From Gnetum montanum (taxonomy: Eukaryota; Streptophyta; Gnetopsida; Gnetales; Gnetaceae), in the NCBI GenBank assembly GCA_015680685.1, contig MNCI01029455.1:15545-79544 (forward strand): a DNA stretch of 64,000 bases, given 5' to 3'. A program made the translations under genes and the position numbers. Shown piece by piece: positions 43,171-56,273 of this stretch. The notes below the pieces were generated by a model. The model made no database searches. It was not told the DNA's origin and saw only the letters and a list, made by a program, of their open reading frames with translations. Each line of letters begins with the position of its first letter. Positions within the stretch are counted from its first letter, which is position 1.

Positions 43171-45279
43171 TCAGTTGTGGGGGAGATGGCCATCTGTGTT
43201 GACCATTACCATGGCCTCTCAATTTTTCTACCCTTTTTATTTTTCACATTTTTGATTTTAAAAATTTTTTATTTTCAAATTTTTCTAATTTTATATCATT
43301 TTTAAGTACATTTAAATTTTCTTGATTCTTTTACATTTTCTTTTATATTTTACTTTTTTTCATTTCTTTTGATTAAGTGTGATATTTTCTCATTTTTGCT
43401 AATAAATTTGCTTTATTGTCACAGGACACAATGCTACTGTTGCTGTTTGCTAATGATGGTTTGTGCTTAATGTGTGATTGTTGATGTCTGGTTTCTATTT
43501 TTGAATTCTGATGTCTAATGACTTTGACATGATTTATTTTTCATGGAATATGTAGTGAGTCAACGTCATCCACCCATCTAATGAACTCTATGGTTTTTAT
43601 TGTTCTAGGAATTTGAGGTCCCTTTTTCATTAAAGAAACATTTAATCAATTAGTGATCATGGTAGTTCTAGAATTAGGAAGAATCCAAAGGTTTGTAAAG
43701 GGTGTGACTTTAAGGGGACTCAATACTCTTTGTACTGTTCTTTTTGCTTGAGTGTTTGGCTTTTTTCTTTTTTACAAACTTCTTACCATTCCATACCATC
43801 AATGATAGGAAGAAAAATAACATCGTTGCATGGTGTGATTCCCATCATTCAAAAAAGACAATGGGAATTCAAAGTGCACCCCTTGGAAATGAATAAGTTC
43901 TTACATGGTGTGGTTCCCATTTTCAAAAAAAAAAACAAACAAACAATGGAAATTCAAAGCACACCCCTTGGACAAATAAAAAGGACTACAAACACTAGTT
44001 ATGGGACTCGAAAGACATACACCTATGCCTGAAGGTCCCCTCTAACTAAGGCCCTCTCTCTCTCACTTCCTACTTCTCTCCTCTTTGTGGAACAGTGGTT
44101 GTCTTGTGGGGACACTCTTGTGTCTTGAGTGGGTGGATTGGTCTTAGAGTGGTGATGTGAAATGACTAAAAGCGAATGGCTTTGGTCTAGACTAAGGATG
44201 GAACTTCTCAGGTCATTTTAACCATAATTCCACAAGGGACTTCTTATGACCTTAATTTCGAACTCCATTCCACCTTCTCTATCATACATCCATGCTACCA
44301 TAACTCACCTCACTACTAGGTTCTATGTTATGCTCTATGTCTTAGTTTGACATATTGGGATTCTTGAGTGGATTCTTTTGGGTTGGTCCTTAACTTGTGA
44401 TGATCATTAAATCGACTATGGGGACCACAAACTCCTTAGTTGATGTTATGTAAGGGCAAAAAGGGCATGAACCTACTATGGGGAGGATCCACTTGCATAG
44501 CTTTTGGCTTGATTAGTTAAAGTTCCTTACCTTTGACATCACTACAATCTTATATTTTGTATTTTCCATTATGTAAACTGCTTAGTACTCCTTAATCTTT
44601 CATTGCATTTATCCATTAAATGAATTTTTCTCCATTTTTTCAAATTTATAAACTTCAAAATCCTCTTCTCATGATTTCATACTATTCTTGGTCTTCTAAG
44701 CTTTCATTTGACGCCAAGTTCATAAAATAAAATTCCTTGTATTTTGAAAGTTTGATCAAAGTCAATGGTGGTCAACAGTTGCATTGACAAGGCCTCATCA
44801 ATGCAATACAAAAATACTATATATACCGCTGAATGCTTTGGAATTTTTTGCAATTTGGTCATAACACACAAGGAATTTTTACAATTTTTTAGAGCCCAAA
44901 ACCTTCAAAAGTCCATAACTTTCAAACCATTGTCCAAATCACTCCGTTTTTTGATCTTGCATTTACCAAAGATAAGATCTTTATCATGGGGGCCACAAAC
45001 CTTAAGGTTTTCAATGCAATTTTAAAAATTTTTCCAACTCCCCCAAGTGTTAGTAACCTTAATCATACATAAACATAAACTTTTTCCAAGTTAAACCTTC
45101 CAATAATCTCTAAGATGATTTATCAATGATACGGCATAAATAGAAATAACAATTGAGTTAATTAAATCAGCCATAATCACAACTTAGTCACATGTAACTA
45201 ATCTCAAGAGTTAAGCTATCACAATTATTTTAAGTTACATAATTATTGCTAATCTATTGTGTTATTGTGATTACAAATG
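43171..45279 (+). other. G2 post-pol untranslated region
   Basis: Opens with a polypurine-like CTCAGTTGTGGGGGA (43178). It shares T-rich and GACTTTAAGGGGACT-type blocks, a CAAAGCACACCCCTTGGAC block (43955) and GGGCATGAACCTACTATGGG (44468) with the minus-strand copy at 51290-52530. It ends with a possible acceptor region before the extra ORF. Confidence 0.65.
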
Positions 45280-48128
45280 GCACAAAAAAATGTTTGTAGG
45301 AAGGAGAACCCTCACAACCATGGGAGAAATGACCCAGAGCTAGAAGGGGCTAGTAGGAACAAGGCCAAGAACAATAAGAGGTGACCCATGTAATGAGAAC
45401 TCTTGATGAAGAGCCTAAAGTGGAATCCGTTCGATAGATTCCAGAAGAAGAAGTGCCTACAGAACAATCTCAATGAGGAGAAGTGCCTGGACCTATGCTA
45501 AGGCTTGAGGTCACTCTGACTCAAGCTTACCTAGACATCATCAGGTCCTAAGAGAGCCAAAGATTAGTTCTTAAAGAGATAAACTTCAGGCCATTTTTGG
45601 AAAAAGCTCTAGAGGATGTCAGAACACAATTGCAAATCTCTCCCATGTGGCCAATCATCACGACCAATGGGAAATGGTACATGGGAGAGACCTATCTCTT
45701 CTAGAATAGCCAAAGGCTAGGGTCTGCTATAAAAATCAAGGACATTCAAGTGTTCTACTTAGTAGAGGTTGTTGCATAGGCACTAGGGTTACTAGATATT
45801 GTAACATAGTTAGCATAGATATCAACAAGAGGTGATCCTAAGGAAAAAAGGGAGTGGACCTAGCGATGCTATAGGGTGGACCATAAGGAGTATGGTTCGG
45901 CCACACTGGCAAAGTGAATTTTTTTCAAGATTGCGGCCTATCACCTTAATCCAATGGTGAGTCCAAGAAAAGTAACTGCCTTCTCTACTTAAGCCTGCAC
46001 CGCTCTAAGCAGGAAATTTCCTATTAACCTTCCACAGCTGATTTATTTGGAGATCAAGAAGCACTTCAAGGAGAACAAATGCAGAAGAAAGACCCTACCC
46101 TTTCTATGCCTTTTCAAAAAATGTTGCAAGAGGGTAAGTATTGTCCACTATTCAAATGACACTCTCAGGCATTCTCCCTTGGCCTCATGGGCAGAAATCA
46201 TGAAAGAAAAAACACGAACCATTCAAGAAGAGGAGCTGCTACCACCACCACACACTTAGAAGACAACACCAAAGGCCTGCACAATCCTTGAGCATCTATG
46301 ACAAATTTGAGAGTAGCTCTTGAGTGAACAAGAGTAGCAAGCAGGAATGAGTGGGACAGATCCATCTATGTATCAACCAACAATAAGCCATCTTAATGAG
46401 GTGGCTCGAACAATTAGTTAGATGGAGAGGGGTGGTTCCATTTTCTCTTCCCAAAGAATGTAGCTACCTTAGAGGTTGGATCCCAATGCTCGAGAGGTGA
46501 TGATGTCATTAGCAACACATCATCTATTCCTAGAAATCTCTAGGAATGCCACCACTTTCTTGGTGAGGTTGGAGGAAGGTGAAGAGGCAACTATCTTGGT
46601 GATGTAGCACCAAGGGTAGGAGACGACAATAGAAGTGGTAGCCGACCATGTAGTTGAAGCACTTAATACACCTATGACATCTATACCAGATGTATTTTCA
46701 CTCCAAAATGTCCAAACGTTCGTAGGCATGGTTAGTAGGAAATTAAATGTAGCCCAGCACAAACAACTACTAGAACGATTGGTAGGAGTTAGGCAACCAA
46801 CTCTGGATATCTTTCATGTTCCGAAGAACATCATTGCAACCTAGTCGGAACTACTGAATGCAAGGGGTAGAGGCATCATTTTAGAGTGGTAATTAGAAAC
46901 AACCTAAGAGCAAAATCAATGCTTGGTCGCAGAGGTTACTGAACTTCATGCCTAACTTATAGAACAAATAATCCTTAGCCCAATAACAACAAAAGATGAA
47001 GCTATCGAATAGCTTTAGGAATGATTTCAAAAGGCTAAGGAGGAAGTAGTAATGACCATCTTCAAATAGTCTACGGTAGAAGTTGAAATGCACTCAATTA
47101 AAAAGAACTTAAATCAAATGCGCCAAGAAAATGAAGCATTAACTATGCAAAAACATCACCTACAAAATGTTGATAGTCAAAGAAATCAAATGCAAGAATT
47201 CATCCATCAACAGTAAGAGTAGCTTGCCAGAGTCAACACTGAACTAAAGAAATTGATTGTAGAGAATCACAATCTATCAATGGAGGAGGTACACACCTTA
47301 TGAAAAAAGTCTACCACTAAAATTGCTTCTTGGAAGAACGAAGCTCTTAAGTTTTTGAGAGTGAAAAATCACTACAGGGACCAAGTTGGTTTGTAAAAAG
47401 AAATTAGTGAAAGAGAAATCCATATGGCAAAGGCTAAAGTAAATGAAGCCATCCAGCAACTCCAATAAGGAAGAGAGATGTGGTAGCGCATCCTTGATGG
47501 GATTGATGCCTACAACAAAGTAGAGATCCACTTGAAGATGTTGCAGATCAAAGAGATGACAGAGTATATAGAGTTGGCCAATCTTCATTATGCAAACTTA
47601 GCAATGCTAATAGCCAGATGACCATGGTCAAAATTGGAGAAACAAGTGGTTAGCTTGTATCTACTATATGAGGCCAAGTTCAAACACCACAAGGATGCCA
47701 AGTAAAAGCTTGAGATTACTAATGCTAAACTCGAGTCCTCAAAGGATGATTTACAAATCAACAATCCATTAATGAGAACCTAGTCAAATGGATGAATGAC
47801 TACCAAGAGTTGAAGAACACAGTGCAAAAATTTGACATTGAACACAAATAATTCGCTACCTAGTTCGTCAATGTCAAGGAGTTGTTTCCAGCAATCTCGT
47901 ATCCTTGGGATGTGCCCATTCCCACCCACATTGGGAAAGCTACATGGATGATGCATGATCCTAGGAGTAAGGAGGAGAAAATGAAAGCACTGTTGGATGC
48001 TTTCTACCGTCCACCTAAAGTTGTAGCAACAGTAGGACAGCCACAGCCACCTTAACCACCACCAGTATGTGAAGTCGGTGAAGGTCCCTTAGAGCCTTAG
48101 GAACCACCATTGCCTGGGACCACTTGAT
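45280..48128 (+). pseudogene. G2 extra ORF, long degenerate copy
   Basis: Begins ATGGCACAAAAAAATG and is recognisable through many stops: WYMGETYLF near 45675, then IKIKDIQVFYLVEV, FPINLPQLIYLEIKKHFKEN and CRRKTLPFLCLFKKC near 46020-46130. A long charged helical region follows (46850-47870). A conserved end, FPAISYPWDVPIPTHIGKAT then LDAFYRPPKVV, lies at about 47890-48020, followed by Pro-rich residues. Alignment with 28399 shows this copy keeps the middle that the other lost. Role unknown. Confidence 0.65.
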
Positions 48129-48361
48129 CTTCTCCAACAAGCTTCACATCATCAAGGAACATGTTATCTAATTTTTTGAAGAGTTGTATCATGTTGTTTA
48201 ATTTTGTATCTTGAACACCACTATTTTTGTAATTTGTTGATCTGTACACCTGAGCACTCCATTTTTTGTCAAGTTAGTCAAGTTTGTTTTGTTGAAGAAT
48301 AGTCAATCAATAATCTCATACCTTCCCAATTTTGTAAAAGAACTTGAGGACTAATTTTCAT

Positions 48362-48376
48362 TCAGTTGTGGGGGTA
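48362..48376 (+). other. G2 polypurine tract
   Basis: TCAGTTGTGGGGGTA next to the LTR start. Confidence 0.8.
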
Positions 48377-48735
48377 TGATGAATCGTCATTGGTTGGCTA
48401 CATCGGCAAGGCCTCATCGATGCAGTGTTTGTTCGTCGCCTATAAATACATGCCTACCAACCACATTTATGGGGAGTCCAGATTTCAGTAGTAGTGAAGC
48501 TCTTACATTTTCTCCATTTGAAAGTTAGAATTTTTTCCCTAAGTGCCTGTGGTAGGAGTCATTAAGTGTACGAATCTTTATTCGTGCATTGTTGTACCTA
48601 AGCATGATAGTGTGTGTGGCAATAAAGATGAGCTTTCTAATAAACCTTGTAGCACTTTGGATAGATTAGCTATTTTACTTATGCATTCAATGTTTTCAAT
48701 TATTTGTTAATTATTCTCACTCATGCAACACATCT
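48377..48735 (+). mobile_element. Truncated G2 3' LTR
   Basis: Begins TGATGAATCGTC; GCCTATAAATAC at 48440 is the TATA box. The U5-side half is missing: after AATAAAGATGAGC...AAACCTTG the homology fades near 48720. Unlike the 29162 copy, it has no CGATATCG array. Confidence 0.8.
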
Positions 48736-48740
48736 TATGA

Positions 48741-49922
48741 TGCATCTCACTCATCTACTTTGTATGCTTCCAACCAACCAAGATCTAATTTTGAGCACAA
48801 AGACAAAGCTAAGTATACTAACTTGCTCATGAAACCTTCCAAGCTTCTAGAATAGTTGCTTAAAGACAATTGTATTCAACATAAGTAATTGTCCAAGGAG
48901 GCTTGTAAGAGACACGATCATCTTTGTAAGATAGCTAGAGATCCAACGATAACAATCAAAGATGATCCAAAACTACCGAAGTACTTCAAGCTTGACAAGT
49001 TTTGCCATTATCATCAACTAACTAGTCATGATACCAATTTTTCCTAGCATTGAAAGATGATCTCCAGAAGATGATTGATCATGGAGAGCTAGTGTTGAAT
49101 GAGCCCAACTCTCCAAATGCCAATAATGACCCCTACACCATAGCTTCATTCACAACATCTACTCAATCTAGTCCTCCTAGAGAATCCTTTATCATCAAGG
49201 CACCACCTTGGCCATAGAACCTAAGGCCTAGAGCACCTTTGTCATATGAATACCACCACCCATGCCTTCTAAAGAGACTTTTGTGATATGTGTTCCATCT
49301 TCAGTGAAAACAACATCAAAACTAAAAAAAATTGTTATCAATCCCACCAAGCCTAGGAAGCCATTTGTTATTAGGGATCCTCCACCATCCACAAGAAAAC
49401 CTATAATAACCCATGACCAATGCTCACCTATTGTGGCCAATACCTCTCAAATGTCATCACCAAGTAACATGAAATGACCACGACAACATTGGCGAAAACA
49501 ATCTATCATGAAATCAAAAACTAAGCCCACTGAAGATAGCCAATAACCAAAGGCTGAGAAGAAAGTTGACCTACAAAAACCTACATCAAGGTTAGCCCTA
49601 CCCGTGAACTTCATTACTCAAACTACATCAACTAGTTAACCAAGAGAGAATCACAAATTGAGTATGAGCAAGGGGTCTAAGCAACACATGTTAAAATATG
49701 AGCCCAAAATTCTAGAAAGAACGGAGGCAATCAAGACTACTAAGGCTAAAAAATCACATGCCAATAAAAGAATTTTTTCATGACAATGGAACAAGTCAAA
49801 AGGTCCCTAAAGAAAAAGAACACATCGTTGAACCTATATGACCTAGTTAGGACTTCTCCTACTCATAGAGACACACTAGTTCAAATGTTGACTTCTATTC
49901 CTATAAGCAAAGACATGTCTAC
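48741..49922 (+). pseudogene. G1-like gag C-terminus, left part of split relic
   Basis: Matches G1 10795-11850: FEHKDKAKYTNLL for FERKDHSKYAVLP, then KFCHYHQLTSHDTNFS for the zinc knuckle, Pro-rich APP repeats, and KKKNTSLNLYDLVRTSPTHR for KKKNTTLSLYDLLMTSREQR. Multiple stops and shifts. The last five bases TCTAC (49918-49922) are the target duplication of the G2 insertion. Confidence 0.8.
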
Positions 49923-50569
49923 TGATGAGTGGTGAGGTACCCCTACACTCAATCATACAAAACAAGCGTAGCACACATGATCCAGTCAAACTTCACAGAC
50001 TAAATGCCTAAATGCCCCATGGAACACTTGGGGTTAATCATTCGTTATCTTCCTNNNNNNNNNNNNNNNNNNNNNNNNNNNNNNNNNNNNNNNNNNNNNN
50101 NNNNNNNNNNNNNNNNNNNNNNNNNNNNNNNNNNNNNNNNNNNNNNNNNNNNNNNNNNNNNNNNNNNNNNNNNNNNNNNNNNNNNNNNNNNNNNNNNNNN
50201 NNNNNNNNNNNNNNNNNNNNNNNNNNNNNNNNNNNNNNNNNNNNNNNNNNNNNNNNNNNNNNNNNNNNNNNNNNNNNNNNNNNNNNNNNNNNNNNNNNNN
50301 NNNNNNNNNNNNNNNNNNNNNNNNNNNNNNNNNNNNNNNNNNNNNNNNNNNNNNNNNNNNNNNNNNNNNNNNNNNNNNNNNNNNNNNNNNNNNNNNNNNN
50401 NNNNNNNNNNNNNNNNNNNNNNNNNNNNNNNNNNNNNNNNNNNNNNNNNNNNNNNNNNNNNNNNNNNNNNNNNNNNNNNNNNNNNNNNNNNNNNNNNNNN
50501 NNNNNNNNNNNNNNNNNNNNNNNTCTTATTTATAGATTTGATGATGGACCACGATATCACGTCTCATCA
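49923..50569 (-). repeat. 3' LTR of the minus-strand G2 element (with gap)
   Basis: Its two ends match the 5' LTR. The centre is N (50055-50523). By comparison with 55508-56212 about 705 bp should be there, so the gap of 469 N is an estimate. Confidence 0.85.
50055..50523. other. Assembly gap (469 N) inside an LTR
   Basis: Run of N between GTTATCTTCCT and TCTTATTTATAG; both sides match the other LTR. Confidence 1.
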
Positions 50570-52528
50570 TACCCCCATGACTGAATGAACACTCGTCCTT
50601 GAGTTCCTTACAATAATATCAGGTAGGTATGGAATTATTAATGGGAATGGAACTAATGGGATGACATGTGAACGGATCATCATTACAAAACTTGACAAAA
50701 TTGGTATTCATGACAACAAGGGTGAACGCCTTATTACAATGACATCAGGCCTTTGTTGGCAACTAAGAAAGAGAGAGAGAGAAGTGTTGCTGCTACCAAC
50801 GCCAAGATTGTGCCTTCATTGTCCATCCGTAGGCGTGCCATCAATCTTGCTCCTTGCATAGCTACTTCAATGTTGCTCCAGTCCAAGTGTTTACTCCAGA
50901 TCCAATCCGTTGTTGTATGTCTGCCATCTGCACACACAACACAATCATATATTAGCAAGGATAAATCAATCATCATGTAATTAATACCTTGCTTCGGTGT
51001 AGGTCCATTGGCTAGGTTGTGGTATGGTTGGTATGGATCTGGGAATATGTTACTGATGACTACCAAAGGTGTAGGGGTTAGGAAGAAAATCAAAAATTTC
51101 AGGGCTAGGAAAAATCGAAAAAATCAAGCCCCATACCCCCATAACTAATCGCGAACCTCTGGTAGCGTTAGAATGAAGAAAGAAAAGGAGTGAGAAAGAT
51201 AGATAAAAGGGACAACTATGGCATTGATGAAATGGATGCCAAGATGGAAATGAAAAAAAATAAAATTAATTGCAAAATGTTAAGGCAAAGAATTTAACTA
51301 ATGCGTCAAATAGGAATGTTAGTGGGTCCTCCCCAAAGTAGGCTCATGCCCTTAATGCCCCGAAAAACCCATAGTCAAAGAGTCTGTAGGCCTTGGGAAT
51401 GTCATATGGAACAAGAGTTAAAGTTTTAACCACAAGAATTTACCAAAATAAAAACAATGCATCAACCAAGATATATACACTAATGATACAACCGGTAATG
51501 AGGTGAACAATGGAGAGAAGGATGGAGAGAAGAGAAATGGAATGGAATCCCAAGAACAAGGTGGTGTACAGCCCCTTGTGTGTTTGATGATTAATGTGAC
51601 TTGGCAAATCTCATTCCAACTCCGGCCTAAAACCAACCACATCCAGTGACTTCACATCAACACATTCGGTTAAACCATCCACTTGGACAACAAGAATGCA
51701 CTCTCCAAGAGCCACCACCATTCCGACGAGACAAAGGAGAGAATGAGAAGTGAGAAGGGCCTTAGTTAGAGGGAGCACTTTGGGTTCCATAACCAGTGCT
51801 TGTAGCCCAAGTTTATTCGTCTAAGGGGTGTGCTTTGAATTCTCACTTTGTTTTTTTTTTTTTTGTGTTTTGTGTTTTTATGCGTGAGAACCACACCATG
51901 CAAAGACTTGATTATTTTTATTGTATCAGCTTCCGACAGTTGGAGTAACATCGGAACGGTAAGAAAACTCAAGAAGAAACATTCAAGCATCCAGGAGAAT
52001 GACCAACATAAAAGCATCAAGTTTCCTTGAAGTCACACCCTCTTCAATCCTTGAGTCCTTCCTTAGTTTGAGAAATACCTAGTCACCGATTCGTTAAAGT
52101 TCTTATTAGAAGGGGATTGTACATTTTCAAGTCGAGAGAAACCATAAAAATTTATGGATGGATGGATGAAGTGGTCTCATTGCCTACCATATCAAAAGAA
52201 ACATACCTTAGTATCAACATTGTGACTTAAAGGTAAAAACCAAACATTAGCAACCAATATGAAAATAGTTCATACCATCATGAAGAACGCTTATTATGGA
52301 ACAAACTTACAGGGTGGATCACACACACACACAAAAATTGGAAAAGTATAATGATGTTGTAAAACAAAAACTAGAAAAGTTAAAGAAATTTGTAAAACAA
52401 AAAGTAGAAAAGTTAAAGAAATTTGTAAAACAAAAATGTGTAAAACAAAAATGTTGTAAAACAAAAATTAAAAAAGAACTGAGGGCCCCATATGGTTAGC
52501 ATAGGTGGCCATCTCTCCCATGACTGAG
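50570..52528 (-). other. Post-pol region of the minus-strand G2 element
   Basis: Starts (plus side) with the polypurine tract TACCCCCATGACTGAATGAA. Blocks in 51290-52530 match 43178-44560 inverted, including the CTCAGTCATGGGAGAGATGGCC-like join at 52505. An extra frame at 50734-51093 has no recognised similarity. A-rich 34-bp tandem units (GTAAAACAAAAAGTAGAAAA) occur at 52336-52475. Confidence 0.65.
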
Positions 52529-53326
52529 TTATAAGGGAGAGATCCAAAATAATGAGCATTTGTTTGAATTTCGTAGAAGTGCCCAACTTCTCCCAACTGA
52601 TGTTCTTAGGTTGAGGGGTGGAAGTTGGTGACGCTCATATTTGAATGTGTCTATGCCTTCGTTGTTGGTATGGGTTTCCTCAGTTCGTTCCATGCATATT
52701 GGTCTACTCCTTCTAGTAGTTGTCAACCATGGGGTGTCTACTACTTCTTGTGTGGTTGCTACATACAGGCATCTTTGGTTCAAAGTTTCTTGGGCACACC
52801 TGTTACATGGAGACATTTCCTCCATGTCATCACCCGATGAATCACTGTATGTGATGCATGGAACTTTCCTCTTCTCGATCTTTCCACAAATGTTTATGTT
52901 AGAGATTTCCAAGGAAAGATCGTGGATCGTAAGGCATGCGTCTACTGTACTAAGCCATGCCCTTCCCATTATAATTGGGAAGTCCCCTTCATTGTTGTTA
53001 ACCTCAATCACCAAGAAATCAGCTGGGTAAGACCAACCACACATAGTGGTAATGACGTCCTCCACCAATCCCAAGGGAATGATGATGGACTGGTCTGCCA
53101 TCTCTAGTTGAATGTTGCTCTTCTTAAGTTGGGGCAAGTTCCAAGCGTGATACATCTCTCGCGAAATTAAGTTGACTCCGGACCCTAAGTTAAGAAGAGC
53201 CCTATGTGGTTTATTTTCGGTGATCTGCAAATATATTAAGGGACTCCCAGGGTCAATTAGGTTCCTGGGAAGGTGGCCTACCTTAATCCAGTTGGTTATA
53301 GTATGCGTTAACATAACCGTATGCAT
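52529..53326 (-). pseudogene. pro: G2 aspartic protease with altered active site
   Basis: Open for 265 codons. Around residues 45-60 it reads HRALLNLGSGVNLISREMYH, where the catalytic Asp of the usual D-[LT]-G is Asn (codon AAC). Later: MADQSIIIPLGLVEDVITTM, YPADFLVIEVNNNEGDFPII and MGRAWLSTVDACLTI, the normal retropepsin second half. It would process the Gag polyprotein, but the missing Asp predicts no activity. The frame ends at 52529, beyond which the pol genes are deleted. Confidence 0.85.
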
Positions 53327-53748
53327 TAAGCTCTAATTTTGGATGGAAGGGTGCTCCAAAGTGTTAGATGGTGGAGGAGTGTACATGGCCCCAACCGCAT
53401 GTTGTTGTGAGAGTTTGTCTGGGCTTTTGGTTTTGAGTAAAGTCTTCTTTTTTTACAGTTGTCAAAACCAACAGCAGGTTGGATATTTACAGCTCTCACA
53501 GCATGACGTTTCTATGGTTGAGGAGGAAGTTGCCCTTGCATTATTGGAGCAGGAGGTGTTATGGGAACTACTTATGGTGGAAGAGGTGCAAATGGATTAG
53601 GATGATGGAACAAGTGTGAGATGTCTCCCAGAGGAGAAGGAGTCCTTCTGAAGTACTCTCGAACTTGGTAGTGATGGTTGGGGGTTGAGTGACTCATCGA
53701 GTCACTTGGAGAAATTGGCTGCTACACATAATATCCATAAGGGTCAGG

Positions 53749-55245
53749 CTACCGGTAAGGGTACTGTTGTGTTGGTAGTGGCATCCCCCATGACTTTGGG
53801 TGTTGCCACTGCTGATGCTGTCTAATGGACTGTGGTGGAGTTCCACTTGGATAATATGTTAAGGGTTGGTGGAATTTCCTTGGGTTACCTTGTGGATAAG
53901 GTAACCTGGGGGGTGTTTGCCATTGGTTGAGTCTTGGATTAAGCACATACACCCCAAACTCCTGTAGATGTGAGCTGATGGGGCAACATCCCTTAGGATG
54001 GTCATAATGGCAAATCTCACATCCATCGTCATTTTCTGTGTCAGAATCCTCAGCCACATCGGAGTTAGTGATTTTTCCCTTACCCTTGTTATGTGCAGGG
54101 CCTAAATCTCTCCAATTTTTCTTACCTTTATCACTACTTTATTCAACCTTAGACTCTTCTACAATTTTCAAGACAATTTCAATTCTTGAGTATAAGGAAT
54201 CCCACATTTGGTCTACTTTGGCCGATATCTCGATTGTTAACTTTTGGATCAACAAAGTTTTCCAATTCACCAACTCTTTGATTGGTGACTCATCTCTTTC
54301 GAAGGGAGGGATCATGGTTGTACTCTTCCACACTTTACCTTTTAGCTCCCCCTCTTCTTTTGCTACTTGCTCCAACAAGCTACATACTTCATGGGCTCTA
54401 AGTTGTGAGAGTCTCCCTTGGGCGTAAGTCCCAAGGGTTGTTCTAGTTTCATTCCTTAGCCCATCCACGATGTGGCGAAGTTGATCCCGCTAAGCGTACC
54501 CATGGCCTGGGCAATGATGTAACAATGTGTAATAGTGGGCCATGGTAGCATCCAAGGGTTCATGTGTACCTTGCTTTCAGCGTTGGATCTACTTACGAAA
54601 ATTGGATACTTTGGAGTACATTTGATACTTTTCGTTGAACAGTTCTAGCATCGTACTCCACCTCCTGATGGTTTTTGGTTCTAAGGATCGGTACCAGCTC
54701 TCTGCTTCTTTGGTGAGCATCCTTGGGAACAACTTAAGTTTTTGCCACTCATTTTCTATATTCTACAAGGCACAAGCATCGTGGAATGCTTGTAAATGAT
54801 TTTGTGAATCAGCATTATATCCCCCTTCAAATTGTAGGATGTTATTCATGTCTAATTGTTTGATCCGGCTATCCTTTAAATGCCTTGTGGGAATCCTAAC
54901 TGCCTCCGTTATGTTAAGAATACTTCAGGTTGTGAGTAGGGGCTCGTCATGATCGTCTCTTTCATGATGCCTGTGATGTCTGCGTTGTTCCCTACTCTCC
55001 CTACGTCCTTGCCCTTGTCCTCTCTCTTGACTTTCCCATCAAGGTCTTTCTTCTTTCTTACTTTTATCCTCACCTTTATGTTCATGGTGGCTGCACCCAA
55101 ATGTGGAAGGAGAGGATGAGTGATGGGATGAAGGAGAAGAAGAAGGGGAACCATCGTCATGACGATTTTTCTTACCTTCTCTTCAACTGCTACAGCCCCG
55201 ATCGTGGTGAGTTGCTCTTATGAGAGGAAGGCATTGTTACTGGTG
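53749..55245 (-). pseudogene. gag: G2 gag (minus-strand copy)
   Basis: From about 55245 (MPSSHKSN) the N-terminus is Ser/His/Arg-rich. The capsid is clear: NILQFEGGYNADSQNHLQAF, NEWQKLKLFPRMLTKEAESW, LFNEKYQMYSKVSNFRK and LLHHCPGHGYA, then GLRNETRTTLGTYAQGRL, all with close matches in the 63430-64000 copy. The end has a Cys/His knuckle, CEICHYDHPKGCCP, and a Pro/Gln-rich tail. Several stops, for example after FRK and near HGYA. Confidence 0.88.
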
Positions 55246-55357
55246 TGCTAGTTCACTGTTATATAAATTTTCTCTTTTAATTAACCCGAAGGTTCGTTAA
55301 GGCTCACAACGATGTGAGTGATATCCCTTATGTTCTATTCGGCGCACAAACACTTAG

Positions 55358-55375
55358 TCCCCGGCAACGGCGCCA
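55358..55375 (-). other. G2 primer-binding site (tRNA-Asp)
   Basis: Plus strand TCCCCGGCAACGGCGCCA equals the 3' end of plant tRNA-Asp(GUC) as I recall it, one base from the LTR. The decayed copy near 3034 and the copy at 63069 correspond. Confidence 0.8.
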
Positions 55376-55376
55376 A

Positions 55377-56273
55377 TGATGAGTGGCGAGGTACCCCTAC
55401 ACTCAACCATACGAAACAAGCGTAGCACGCGCGATCCAGTCGAACTCTACAGACTAAATGCCTAAATGCCCCATGGAACACTTGGGGTTAATCATTCGTT
55501 ATCTTCCCAAACTTATTGTTGTCACGGTGTGTGGTTAAGTAAGTCGAGGTATATGATTTTTTTGGTCTTTTCTAGTTTTATCTCCTATGCTATGAGGTGA
55601 AGGGTTGAGAAACTAACTAACTCTAACTAAGGACCTAAGTCTAAATTAACTAGCGTTAGCATCTGTTCCCACTTACCGTACACACCCTGAACTATGCAAC
55701 TGTGGCTACCAAACGCTAATCATTACTAGGATCACCACACGTAACGCACGTGCTCGAAGTGGTCGTATTGAGGCACCAAACTAGCCTAAGCGTGATGAGC
55801 AGCCGATTCCTTGACTAGCCCTACACATCCATAAATGCTCGTAATCAAGTTGTACTCATCCCGCGTTCTAGGAGACAAGGGTGAGAGAATCTAATCGCAA
55901 TGAGTAGCCGATTCCTTGATTAGTCGTACATATTCGTCAATGCTCGTAATCAAGTCGTACTCATGCCGCGCTAATGCATGTAATAAATAACAGGTAATAA
56001 ACCTATTCCATGCACTGCAAGGTTTATCCACAAAGCTCTTCTTTATTGTCGTACACAACTTACGTTCAGGTACAAAGCTGCTCGAATAAAGATCCGTTCA
56101 CTTGGGGACTCCTACTACGGGCACATGGAAAATGTTCTATCTCTGGAGTGATCAAACTGCTAGAGTTTCCCTACTTCTAACTAAGGATGAGAAATGAGGG
56201 GAGTGCCGCCTCTTATTTATAGATTTGGCAGCGGACTGCGATATCGCGATGGCCGTGATATCACGTCTCATCA
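55377..56273 (-). repeat. 5' LTR of the minus-strand G2 element
   Basis: 897 bp. In its own orientation: TGATGAGACG, two GATATC-type palindromes, a CTATAAATAAG TATA box (minus strand, about 56222-56212), then conserved R/U5 landmarks. It has fewer palindromes than the 29162 copy. Confidence 0.9.

Larger units (their letters stand above)
49923..56273 (-). mobile_element. G2 gag-protease deletion derivative, nested in a G1-like relic
   Basis: LTRs at 49923-50569 (3', with gap) and 55377-56273 (5'), both starting TGATGAG and ending CTCATCA on the plus strand. TCTAC flanks both sides (49918-49922, 56274-56278). Primer site at 55375-55358, then gag, protease and the post-pol region, but no RT, RNase H or integrase. 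The protease end passes directly into the sequence that follows integrase in the 42240 copy, so pol was deleted internally. Mobilisation would have needed a complete G2 element. Confidence 0.9.

Noticed and set aside
52296-52499. Lys-rich protein (KLEKLKKFVKQK)
   Set aside because: Produced by A-rich 34-bp tandem units in the untranslated part of a G2 element.
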